Assembly (NCBI GenBank): GCA_051003795.1
Contig: JBPCKZ010000153.1
Location: 1-12,731, forward strand
DNA length: 12,731 nucleotides
DNA from: JALYXS01 sp051003795
GTDB lineage: Bacteria > Acidobacteriota > Terriglobia > Bryobacterales > Bryobacteraceae
Direction: 5' to 3'
The translations under genes were made by a program, and so were the position numbers. Under the pieces are notes generated by a model. That model made no database searches and had not been told where the DNA came from. It saw nothing but the letters and a program-made list of their open reading frames with translations. Position 1 is the first letter of the stretch, and the number at the start of each line of letters is the position of its first letter. Positions 5,859 to 12,731 of this stretch are shown here, one piece after another.

Positions 5859-6301
5859 GGGATCACGCTGACTAGGCGGAACCCTTCCTCCTCGCTTGGC
5901 GCAATCAGTTTCGCCGCCATCGTTTCCAGCGCCTCGTCCGGCACCATCCGATCGCGCAACCGGTTGCGCGATCTGCAAATTTCCAGTGGCACATTGAAGA
6001 AAACAGCTTCCACATCGCAGCCGTACCAACGGCCGATGTCGAGATAAGGGCGCCTCTCCTCGATGGTCAAGTGCGTCGCCTCCACATAGCTGACTGGACG
6101 CCCAATCGCAATCCGATGCCTCAATAAATATCGAATCGTCGCGAAAACGCGCGAGTGGATGGTCTGATCCGTGACGTCGTCCGCCAGCGATTGACGGATG
6201 GCGTCCGAAGAAATCGCGTTCACGCCAAGCCCGGCAAGCCATGTGGATTTCCCGCTGCCCGGCAGTCCCACGGTTATGACGATGCGCTGCCGCTCAGACA
6301 A
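5852..6301 (-). CDS. Small P-loop kinase-like ATPase (AAA_33 / polynucleotide-kinase-like)
   Basis: From a TTG at 6299-6301 this is a 149-residue single-domain protein. It has a Walker A loop GLPGSGKST (12-20), then SSDAIR (31-36), matching the acidic-residue/arginine motif of T4 polynucleotide-kinase-like phosphotransferases. EATHLT (74-79) stands where these families usually read DATNLT. A basic lid-type stretch RNRLRDRMVPDEAL (112-125) follows. The family phosphorylates nucleic acid ends or small molecules; the substrate here is unknown. The frame stays open to 6460 inside fadE, but that part is arginine/cysteine-rich shadow translation. The TTG is the nearest start before the conserved core and overlaps the fadE stop by 8 nt (TTGTCTGA), implying coupling to fadE. 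No ribosome-binding site is obvious. The domain assignment is good; the exact start is less sure. Confidence 0.8.
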   Translation of the reverse strand: MSERQRIVITVGLPGSGKSTWLAGLGVNAISSDAIRQSLADDVTDQTIHSRVFATIRYLLRHRIAIGRPVSYVEATHLTIEERRPYLDIGRWYGCDVEAVFFNVPLEICRSRNRLRDRMVPDEALETMAAKLIAPSEEEGFRLVSVIPY

Positions 6302-8075
6302 CGTAGCGTTCGGCGTCGAGAAGCCGGCCGGCGATCCGGCGGCGAATCGATATTGCGTCAACCGGTTCGTACTTCGCGAAACGCCGCAGCACCGCCATGT
6401 TCGCGCGCAGCGAATCGCCTTCGGAACACGCCGCCAGAACGGGGCGCGCAAACGTTTCAATGCGCGCCATCGCGTCGCGTAGAAACACGGAGCACATGTC
6501 GAAAGCCTGCCCGTCCCGGCGCGATTCGCCCAGCTTGCGCATGCGCAACAGAGACGATTCCATCGCGAACACTTCCATCACCACGTCGCTAATGCCCGCG
6601 AGAATCTCCTGCTGCTTCTCGAGTTCGGACAGGTACTTTTGATACGCCGCGCCCATCAAAAGCAGCGAAATTTTCTTCGCGTTCGCAACCAGCCGCTCCT
6701 CTTCGTTGCCGCCGGTCGGTAGCGAAGGCCCCCCGAGCACTTCGGCCATCAAGCCTTGCGCCGCTTTGACCAAGCCCAACTTCCCGCGTTGCGCGCGCTT
6801 GAGCAACATGCCGGTGATGAGCATCCGGTTGATCTCGTTGGTCCCTTCGAAAATCCGGTTAATGCGCGAATCGCGATATGCCCGCTCCACGCGGTAATCC
6901 TGATGGAACCCGTAGCCGCCGTGAATCTGCACGCCTTCATCGACGACGTAATCGAGAACTTCCGACGCGTAGACCTTAATAATGGAGCACTCCGCCGCGA
7001 ACTCCTCGACGGCTTTCAGCATCTTTTGCGAAGCGTCCGGGTCGTCCCACGAGAAATCGGGAAGCTGCGATTCGATGAGCCCCACCACCCGATAGCTCAT
7101 CGATTCCGCCGCGTAGATGCGGATCGCCATCTCGGCCAGCTTGTGCTGAATCATGCCGAAATGCGAGATGGTCGTGTCGAAAGCCTTGCGCTGTTTCGCG
7201 TATTGGATGCCGAGCGCAAGCACGTTCTTGCAGCCGCCAACCGCGAACGGCCCCAGCTTCAGGCGGCCCAGATTCAAAATGTTGAACGCGATGATGTGCC
7301 CGCGCCCGATCTCGCCGAGCACGTTCTCAACGGGCACCGGCGCGTTATCCAGATAGATGGCGCAAGTGGAGCTGCCTTTGATGCCCATCTTCTTTTCTTC
7401 CGCGCCGCTGGTCACGCCGCCAAACGCGCGCTCGACGAGAAACGCCGTAAACTTCTCGCCGCCAACTTTCGCGAAGATCGTGAACAGATCGGCCTTGCCG
7501 CCGTTCGTGATCCACATCTTCTGGCCGTTGAGGATGTAGTGCTTGGCATCGGGACTTAAATCCGCGCGCGTCTTCGCGGCCAAAGCATCCGATCCGGCAT
7601 GCGGCTCGCTCAAGCAATACGCGCCAACCATCTCGCCCGTTGCGAGCTTCGGCAGGTATTTTTGTTTCTGCTCCTCGGTGCCATACAGCAAAATGGGCAT
7701 CGTGCCAATACCCGCGTGAGCGCCGTGCCATCCGGAATACGAACCATCGCGCGACATCTGCTCGGCAACCACCATGGCGGATACCAAATCCATTCCCATG
7801 CCGCCGTAGCGTTCCGGCGTGGTAATCGCGGTAAGCCCCAACGCCGATGCTTTCCGCAGAATCGCGACGGCGAGATCGTGATTGCCGTGTTGAATCTCGT
7901 CGAGGTGCGGCTCGACTTCCTTGTCCCAAAACTCTTTGGCCGTGCGCGCAATCGCGCGATGCTCTTCGGTCAAATCCTCGGGCGTGAAGATTTCGGAAGG
8001 CGGACGATCCTCGATTAAAAATGCGCCCCCGCCGGTTTTGGCGCTCTGCGTGTCAACCGCCGCTGCCGTGGCCAT
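6294..8075 (-). CDS. fadE: Acyl-CoA dehydrogenase, FadE type
   Basis: FadE is an FAD enzyme that makes trans-2-enoyl-CoA from acyl-CoA, the first step of beta-oxidation, passing electrons to electron-transfer flavoprotein. From the ATG at 8073-8075 the protein is 593 residues, close to Bacillus FadE (about 594) and longer than the ~380-residue short-chain enzymes. The N-terminal helical domain is followed by the flavin/substrate signatures AYCLSEPHAGSD (152-163) and KMWITNGG (186-193). The C-terminal domain carries QIHGGYGF (383-390) and the catalytic base Glu410 in RIFEGTNEINR. The extra ~150 C-terminal residues are helical, as in VLCAD-like long-chain enzymes. The frame is open to an ATG at 8129, but those 18 arginine-rich residues overlap fadA, so I use the internal ATG five bases after the fadA stop. 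Long-chain specificity is inferred from size and context. Confidence 0.93.
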   Translation of the reverse strand: MATAAAVDTQSAKTGGGAFLIEDRPPSEIFTPEDLTEEHRAIARTAKEFWDKEVEPHLDEIQHGNHDLAVAILRKASALGLTAITTPERYGGMGMDLVSAMVVAEQMSRDGSYSGWHGAHAGIGTMPILLYGTEEQKQKYLPKLATGEMVGAYCLSEPHAGSDALAAKTRADLSPDAKHYILNGQKMWITNGGKADLFTIFAKVGGEKFTAFLVERAFGGVTSGAEEKKMGIKGSSTCAIYLDNAPVPVENVLGEIGRGHIIAFNILNLGRLKLGPFAVGGCKNVLALGIQYAKQRKAFDTTISHFGMIQHKLAEMAIRIYAAESMSYRVVGLIESQLPDFSWDDPDASQKMLKAVEEFAAECSIIKVYASEVLDYVVDEGVQIHGGYGFHQDYRVERAYRDSRINRIFEGTNEINRMLITGMLLKRAQRGKLGLVKAAQGLMAEVLGGPSLPTGGNEEERLVANAKKISLLLMGAAYQKYLSELEKQQEILAGISDVVMEVFAMESSLLRMRKLGESRRDGQAFDMCSVFLRDAMARIETFARPVLAACSEGDSLRANMAVLRRFAKYEPVDAISIRRRIAGRLLDAERYVV

Positions 8076-8080
8076 ATCCG

Positions 8081-9289
8081 TTACATCCTCTCGAAAATTC
8101 CGGCCGCGCCCTGGCCGCCGCCGACGCACATCGTGACCATGCCATAGCGCGAATTGCGCCGCCGCATTTCACGCAAAATCGTAGCGGTAAGCTTCGCCCC
8201 GGTGCAACCGAGCGGATGACCGAGCGCTATGGCGCCGCCGTTTAGATTCACCTTTTCGAGATCGAGCCCCGCTTCCCGCATCACGGCGAGCGCCTGTACC
8301 GCGAAGGCTTCATTCAGCTCGATCACGTCGATGTCGTCCAGCTTCAGGCCCGCAAGCGCCAGCGCTTTCGGAATCGCCACAACGGGACCGATGCCCATGA
8401 TCTCGGGAGGCACGCCGCCGGTGGCGAACGCGATGAAACGCGCCATCGGCTTCAGTCCCAGCTCTTTCGCCTTGCTGCCGGACATCACGAGCGCGATCGC
8501 GGCCCCGTCGCTCATCTGCGAAGAATTGCCGGCGGTAACGGTCCCGTTCGCGTGAAACACCGGCTTCAATTTCGCCAGGCCTTCCATCGACGTATCCGCG
8601 CGCGGTCCTTCGTCCTTGGCGAACGTCGCCTGCGTTGTCTTTGGCTTCCCCGTCCCGTTCGCGACAATCGTGGTCTCGACGTCCACCGGCACAAGTTCGT
8701 CGTCGAACTTGCCTTCAGCCTGAGCCTTGAGCGCGTTTTGATGGCTCCGCAACGAAAACGCATCCTGCTCTTCGCGCGAAATGTTGTAGCGCTGCCGCAA
8801 CTGCTCGGCGGTCAATCCCATATTCATGTAGATCTCGGGACGATGATCGACAAACCACGGATTGGGCGCGAGCTTGTTGCCGCCCTTGGGAATCAGGCTC
8901 ATGGATTCGCTACCGCCCGCGATCATGATGTGCGCGCCGCCCGCGCGGATTCGATCCGCCGCCATCGCGATCGACTGCAGCCCGGAACTGCAGAAGCGAT
9001 TTATCGTCACGCCCGTAACGCTGTTCGGTAATCCGGCCCGCAACGCGGCATTGCGAGCCATGTTGTTTCCGGATTCCGCTTCCGGCATCGCGCAGCCTAA
9101 AATTACGTCTTCGATTTCACCAGCCGGAACCTGCGGGTACTTCGCCAGCAACTTTTCAATCACGTTCGCGGCCAGGTCGTCGGGCCGCGCGTGCCGCAGA
9201 GTACCTCGGGGAGCTTTGCCTACGGGAGTGCGGAGACAATCGATAATAACGGCGTCTTGCATGTGTTGCGCATTTTGAGCGTGTTGCAT
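8081..9289 (-). CDS. fadA: Acetyl-CoA C-acyltransferase (3-ketoacyl-CoA thiolase)
   Basis: The thiolase cleaves 3-ketoacyl-CoA with CoA, releasing acetyl-CoA in the last step of the beta-oxidation cycle. The 402-residue protein shows all three thiolase signatures: nucleophile Cys100 in NRFCSSGLQ, His358 in GGAIALGHPLGCTG, and the second active-site Cys388 in CVGGGQG. NEAFA (326-330) is also present. The protein core begins at AVIIDCLRTPVGK. The first ATG (9287-9289) adds a glutamine/histidine-rich stretch (QHAQNAQHMQ) that is not typical; the second ATG at 9260-9262 would give 393 residues and a start like Bacillus FadA. Neither has a strong ribosome-binding site. It lies 19 nt after fadN and 5 nt before fadE, so the three form an operon. 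A biosynthetic thiolase role is less likely given the neighbours. Confidence 0.95.
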   Translation of the reverse strand: MQHAQNAQHMQDAVIIDCLRTPVGKAPRGTLRHARPDDLAANVIEKLLAKYPQVPAGEIEDVILGCAMPEAESGNNMARNAALRAGLPNSVTGVTINRFCSSGLQSIAMAADRIRAGGAHIMIAGGSESMSLIPKGGNKLAPNPWFVDHRPEIYMNMGLTAEQLRQRYNISREEQDAFSLRSHQNALKAQAEGKFDDELVPVDVETTIVANGTGKPKTTQATFAKDEGPRADTSMEGLAKLKPVFHANGTVTAGNSSQMSDGAAIALVMSGSKAKELGLKPMARFIAFATGGVPPEIMGIGPVVAIPKALALAGLKLDDIDVIELNEAFAVQALAVMREAGLDLEKVNLNGGAIALGHPLGCTGAKLTATILREMRRRNSRYGMVTMCVGGGQGAAGIFERM

Positions 9290-9308
9290 GATCTATCTGG
9301 CCCTCGTT

Positions 9309-11621
9309 CTAATTCCGCAACGGCTTGCCGGTTTTCAGCATGTACTGCATGCGTTGCCGCGTCTCCGCCCGGCCGCAGAGACTCAGGAATGCTTCGCGTT
9401 CCAGATCGAGCAGAGATTGTTCCGATACGGTCTGCTCACCCGTGCCGCGCCCGCCGCTCAGCACATACGCCAACTTCTCTCCTACTACCGTATCGTATTC
9501 GGTGATGTAATTTCCCTGGCGCGCCATCCAGATTCCGATCTTCAGCAGCGCGAAAATATCGTCGCCTCCCACGCGAATGTCCGCGCACGGAGCACCGGGC
9601 GCGTAACGCGGAGCGAGCGACAACGCAAGTGCCTTGGCATCGCCGATCAAGCGCTCGGGATTCATCGACACTTCGTCCGCGGGGCGCAGGAACCCGAGCC
9701 CGCGCGCGTCCGCGGCGCTGGTCGAGACCTTCGCGTAGCCGATCGATTCGAACGCGGCTTTCGCGTCGTTCAGCCGAAGCAGCATCTCCTTGCAACCGCC
9801 GCCGCCCGGGATCAAGCCTACGCCAACTTCAACCAGGCCCATGTAAAGTTCGGCCGAAGCCTGCACGCGGGCACCATGCAGCGCAATCTCGCAGCCGCCT
9901 CCGAGCGTCATCCCGAAGGGCGCCACCACTACCGGCTTCGGCGCATACTTGATTGCCATGTTGACCTGCTGGAAGCGGTTGACCGCGGCGTTCAGTTCGT
10001 CCCACTCGTCTTCCTGCGCGGCCAGCAGCACCAGCATCAGGTTCGCGCCGACGCTGAAATTCGCGCCTTGATTGGCTATAACCATCGCCTCGAAATTGCG
10101 CGAGGTTTCCTCAATGCCCGCATGGACCATCGACACCAGATCGTCGCCAATCGCGTTCATCTTACTGTGGAACTCGACGCCCAGAACGCCATCGCCGAGA
10201 TCGATCAGCAAAGCTCCTGCATTCTTCTTGACCACCCCCCGCGCGCGCTTGATATCGGAAAGAACCAGGATGCCGGGCCGCGTTTCGAGATCGCGATATG
10301 CGCCGCTGCTTAGATCGAAGTAGCGCGTGCGCGGCTCGCGCCCTGCGTCCGCCGGTTCGTAGAAGGATTTTGCGCCGGACGATAACATCTTGTCTATCGC
10401 GGGCGGAAGCGCGCGCCCTTCTTTCTCGATTCGCCGGGCGGTTTCCTCGCAACCCAGCGCGTCCCAGAGCTCGAACGGCCCGAGCGTGTTCGCATAGCCC
10501 CAGCGCATGGCGCGATCGATCTCGACGATGCGGTCGGAGATTTCCGGCACCATGCCGGCGGAATAGACGAATAGGTCGCTGAAGAGCTTCCAGAGAAACG
10601 CTCCCGCGCGATCTTGAGCGGCAACCATGGCGCGCAAGCGATCTGGCAGGCCCTCGATATTCCGGGCGGCATCGACGGACGCGAAGCGCGGTTTTTGGGC
10701 CGGATGATAGTCGAGCGTCTTGCGATCGATCGCGTGGATCTCTTTGGCGTCGCCTTCGCCGACCCGCTTGTAAAGCCCCTGGCCCGTCTTTTCGCCGAGC
10801 CACTTTCGCTCGATCAGTTCCCGCAAAAAGGGCTGCATTACGAAGCGATCGCGATATGGATCGTTCGGCACCGCATCCCGCAGATTATTGGTGACATGCG
10901 CCCAGATATCGAGGCCAACGATATCGAGCAGGCGATAGCTGGCGCTCTTCGGCAAGCCTATCAACTCGCCGGTGAGCGCATCTACCTCTTCGATTGTGAA
11001 ATCGTCTTCCACGGTCAGCTTCTGGACGGTCGATCCGAAAAAGGTCCCGATGCGATTGGCGATGAAGTTCGGCGTGTCTTTACAGGGGACCACGCCTTTG
11101 CCAAGCTTGAGATCGCAAAACCCGGAAACGAAGTGGAGCACTTCGGGCAGCGTGTCCGCGCCGGGGATGATTTCAGCGAGGTGCAAATACCGCGGCGGAT
11201 TGAAAAAGTGAGTGCCCAGAAAATGCTGTCGCATCTCCGGGCTGAAGGCTTCGGAGATCGCGGATAGGGGAATGCCGCTGGTGTTGGTTGAAACGATAGA
11301 TCCGGGCGCGCGGACTTTCTCCACGCGGTTGTAGAGCGCCTGCTTGGTTGCCAGGTTTTCCGTTACGGCTTCGATAATCCAATCGCAGTGGGCGATCTTC
11401 GCCAGATCGGAATCGAAACTGCCCGGCGCGATCAGGCCGGCGACCGCGGGCGTGAACAATCCCGTAGGCTTCTGCTTTAGCGCGCTCTCGATTCCGCGCA
11501 CGGCGGCGGGCGCGTCGAGGTCGAGCAACAGGGCCGGAATGCCGGCGTTCGCGAAATGGCCCGCAATGCGCGAGCCCATGGTTCCCGCACCCAAAACGGC
11601 AACACGACGTATCGGTTTCAT
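9309..11621 (-). CDS. fadN: 3-hydroxyacyl-CoA dehydrogenase / enoyl-CoA hydratase fusion, FadN type
   Basis: This 770-residue bifunctional enzyme hydrates enoyl-CoA and oxidises the resulting 3-hydroxyacyl-CoA with NAD+. The dehydrogenase comes first: Rossmann loop GAGTMGSRIA (11-20), NTSGIPLS (113-120), and the His138-Glu150 pair in THFFNPPRYLHLAEII. The C-terminal dehydrogenase domains follow to about residue 400. The hydratase (crotonase) domain occupies roughly 465-670, with the two catalytic acids Glu578 (GGGCE) and Glu598 (LVEVGVG) exactly 20 residues apart as in rat enoyl-CoA hydratase. A helical tail ends the protein. This domain order (dehydrogenase first) is that of Bacillus FadN (about 789 aa) and the reverse of E. 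coli FadB. The ATG at 11619-11621 has a good AGGA ribosome-binding site. The gene starts 22 nt after the permease and is followed by fadA. Confidence 0.95.
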   Translation of the reverse strand: MKPIRRVAVLGAGTMGSRIAGHFANAGIPALLLDLDAPAAVRGIESALKQKPTGLFTPAVAGLIAPGSFDSDLAKIAHCDWIIEAVTENLATKQALYNRVEKVRAPGSIVSTNTSGIPLSAISEAFSPEMRQHFLGTHFFNPPRYLHLAEIIPGADTLPEVLHFVSGFCDLKLGKGVVPCKDTPNFIANRIGTFFGSTVQKLTVEDDFTIEEVDALTGELIGLPKSASYRLLDIVGLDIWAHVTNNLRDAVPNDPYRDRFVMQPFLRELIERKWLGEKTGQGLYKRVGEGDAKEIHAIDRKTLDYHPAQKPRFASVDAARNIEGLPDRLRAMVAAQDRAGAFLWKLFSDLFVYSAGMVPEISDRIVEIDRAMRWGYANTLGPFELWDALGCEETARRIEKEGRALPPAIDKMLSSGAKSFYEPADAGREPRTRYFDLSSGAYRDLETRPGILVLSDIKRARGVVKKNAGALLIDLGDGVLGVEFHSKMNAIGDDLVSMVHAGIEETSRNFEAMVIANQGANFSVGANLMLVLLAAQEDEWDELNAAVNRFQQVNMAIKYAPKPVVVAPFGMTLGGGCEIALHGARVQASAELYMGLVEVGVGLIPGGGGCKEMLLRLNDAKAAFESIGYAKVSTSAADARGLGFLRPADEVSMNPERLIGDAKALALSLAPRYAPGAPCADIRVGGDDIFALLKIGIWMARQGNYITEYDTVVGEKLAYVLSGGRGTGEQTVSEQSLLDLEREAFLSLCGRAETRQRMQYMLKTGKPLRN

Positions 11622-11629
11622 CCAAATTT

Positions 11630-11633
11630 TCCT
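11630..11633 (-). promoter_or_regulatory. Ribosome-binding site of fadN
   Basis: AGGA on the minus strand lies eight bases before the ATG at 11619-11621, in the 22-nt gap after the permease stop. It fixes the fadN start. Confidence 0.7.
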
Positions 11634-11643
11634 ATTGAGCTAT

Positions 11644-12731
11644 TTACGTGACGTGCACCAGCGGCCGGCTCGCGATATCCGGGACGGCCTTGCGCAAAAC
11701 TTCGTGCGTAATCGGCGCGGCATCGCCTTCACCCAGGAAAATGAACCGGAACAATTTCGCCACCGGATTCCCTTCGCCCCAGGCGAAGTACACGTGCGGC
11801 AGTTTGCCGCTGTCTTTCGCCAACTGGATCAGAATTGCCGCGAAGGCGTTCGGAACCGCCGGACTGGTAGCGCGCAAGACCGGATATCCGTAAACTTCGT
11901 GCCCGGTCACGTCGAGAGAAACGTCGAAATCCGACGCATCTCCGTGGTCGATTTCGAGAAAGTACAGCTTTTCATCGGAGATCAGATTGTGGGCGAGACG
12001 CGTTGTCGCATTTTTATGATCGTAGGCTTCCTTGCTATCGAAACCTGGGCGGCGCGCCATTAGGCGGAAGATCCCATCGCTGTCTTCAGCCAGCAGCGCC
12101 CGCGCTTTATCGTCGAACTTCACCTCGCAAATTCGCAGTTCTGTCGAGCGCATGGCTCGAGAAACCAACGAGAGCAAAATAATCGACGCGATGAAGAAGG
12201 ACGCGATTTTGATGCCTTCGGGCCGCTCGCGAACGTTCTGGACCGTGGTGTAAATAAAAACTCCGGCGATCAGCAAGAACGGCCAGCGCTGCCAGTTCTT
12301 CCATACCAGAATGGTTACGGCGATCGCCGCCGAGGTCATCAGGACAAGCACTCCCGTGGCGTAAGCGCCGCCTTGCGCGTCCACGTCCGCGCGAAACAAG
12401 AACGTGACCACGAACGAAATCCCCATGAACACGAACACCAATGGACGCGAAGCGCGCGACCATTCGGGCGCCATGCCGTAGCGCGGCAGATATCGCGGCA
12501 CCAGGTTCAACAACCCCGCCATGGCGGAAGCGCCGGCGAACGCCAGAATCAGGATGGTGCTGATGTCGTACGCGCTCCCGAACGCCGCGCCCAGATCGCG
12601 GTGAGCGAGATAAGCGAGCGCGCGGCCGTTCGCCTCGCCTCCCGCTTGAAATTTCGCGGGCTCGATCAGGAACGTTGTAACGAAACTGCTCGCCATGAGG
12701 AAAACGCTCATGATCAGGGCCGCGGTGAGCA
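11644..12731 (-). CDS. APC-superfamily amino-acid/polyamine-type permease with C-terminal soluble domain, partial (N-terminus outside window)
   Basis: The frame is open through the right edge, so the N-terminus is missing; 362 complete codons are visible. The visible part has about six hydrophobic membrane segments (MSVFLMASSFVTTFLI, ISTILILAFAGASAMAGLL, PLVFVFMGISFVVTFLF, ATGVLVLMTSAAIAVTIL, FLLIAGVFIYTTV, IASFFIASIILLSLV). A tail of about 160 residues without membrane segments follows, probably cytoplasmic. The pattern resembles large acidobacterial APC-family transporters. Substrate cannot be told from this fragment; amino acids or another organic acid are possible. The gene ends 22 nt before fadN on the same strand, so co-transcription with the beta-oxidation genes is likely, although it is not an expected fatty-acid transporter. 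I did not recognise a named domain in the tail. Family placement is moderate because the most diagnostic N-terminal helices are outside the window. Confidence 0.65.
   Translation of the reverse strand, partial: LTAALIMSVFLMASSFVTTFLIEPAKFQAGGEANGRALAYLAHRDLGAAFGSAYDISTILILAFAGASAMAGLLNLVPRYLPRYGMAPEWSRASRPLVFVFMGISFVVTFLFRADVDAQGGAYATGVLVLMTSAAIAVTILVWKNWQRWPFLLIAGVFIYTTVQNVRERPEGIKIASFFIASIILLSLVSRAMRSTELRICEVKFDDKARALLAEDSDGIFRLMARRPGFDSKEAYDHKNATTRLAHNLISDEKLYFLEIDHGDASDFDVSLDVTGHEVYGYPVLRATSPAVPNAFAAILIQLAKDSGKLPHVYFAWGEGNPVAKLFRFIFLGEGDAAPITHEVLRKAVPDIASRPLVHVT

Noticed and set aside
5514..6242. Minus-strand open frame of 242 codons across the small membrane protein and kinase
   Set aside because: It overlaps two better-supported genes in other frames and its composition is that of a shadow translation.
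6302..6460. N-terminal extension of the kinase-like gene back to an ATG at 6460
   Set aside because: The extra 53 residues fall wholly inside fadE, are Arg/Cys-rich, and precede the Walker A core without family similarity. The TTG at 6301 is more likely.
8076..8129. Start of fadE at the ATG at 8129
   Set aside because: It would overlap fadA by 49 nt and add an arginine-rich stretch unlike FadE N-termini. The ATG at 8075 follows the fadA stop by five bases.
9288..10313. Plus-strand open frame of 341 codons opposite fadN
   Set aside because: It is antisense to the hydratase domain of fadN and has no recognisable motif.

Overview
This GC-rich, tightly packed window is a bacterial chromosomal segment. 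No mobile element, tRNA, rRNA or CRISPR array is visible. Gene content suggests an aerobic heterotroph with exported methionine sulfoxide reductases, a Bacillus-like fadN-fadA-fadE beta-oxidation set and the DXP-independent (PdxS/PdxT) route to vitamin B6. The coding style (GC-rich, TTG and GTG starts, Tat-like export, small exported hypotheticals) would suit an acidobacterium of the Solibacter/Bryobacter type. That placement is an impression from content, not a computed result.

Left block, minus strand (3079 down to 1): a MocR/PdxR-type regulator (GntR helix-turn-helix fused to an aminotransferase-like domain), pdxS, pdxT and the first 42 codons of a low-molecular-weight phosphatase/ArsC-like gene cut by the window edge. 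Gaps are -4 to +17 nt, so this looks like one transcript. PdxS and PdxT together form PLP synthase, and the regulator probably senses PLP and controls the set.

Middle block, plus strand (3202 to 5858): msrB and msrA, both with export signals and joined by an ATGA overlap; then an exported galactose-mutarotase-fold protein and a small one-helix membrane protein with a coiled-coil tail. The 122-nt divergent intergenic region (3080-3201) holds a 7+7 bp inverted repeat with half-sites 21 bp apart, a candidate operator for the MocR regulator.

Right block, minus strand (12731 down to 5852): the C-terminal part of an APC-type permease with a long soluble tail, then fadN (3-hydroxyacyl-CoA dehydrogenase/enoyl-CoA hydratase fusion), fadA (thiolase), fadE (acyl-CoA dehydrogenase) and a 149-residue P-loop kinase-like protein whose TTG start lies inside the end of fadE. 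FadE, FadN and FadA supply all four chemical steps of fatty-acid beta-oxidation. The kinase gene ends tail to tail with the small membrane-protein gene, with their stop regions overlapping by 7 nt.

I see no strong evidence for a wholly new system. The most interesting items are the one-cysteine exported MsrA beside a Tat-type MsrB, the divergent dyad shared by the vitamin B6 and Msr operons, the phosphatase coupled to pdxT, and the small kinase coupled to fadE.
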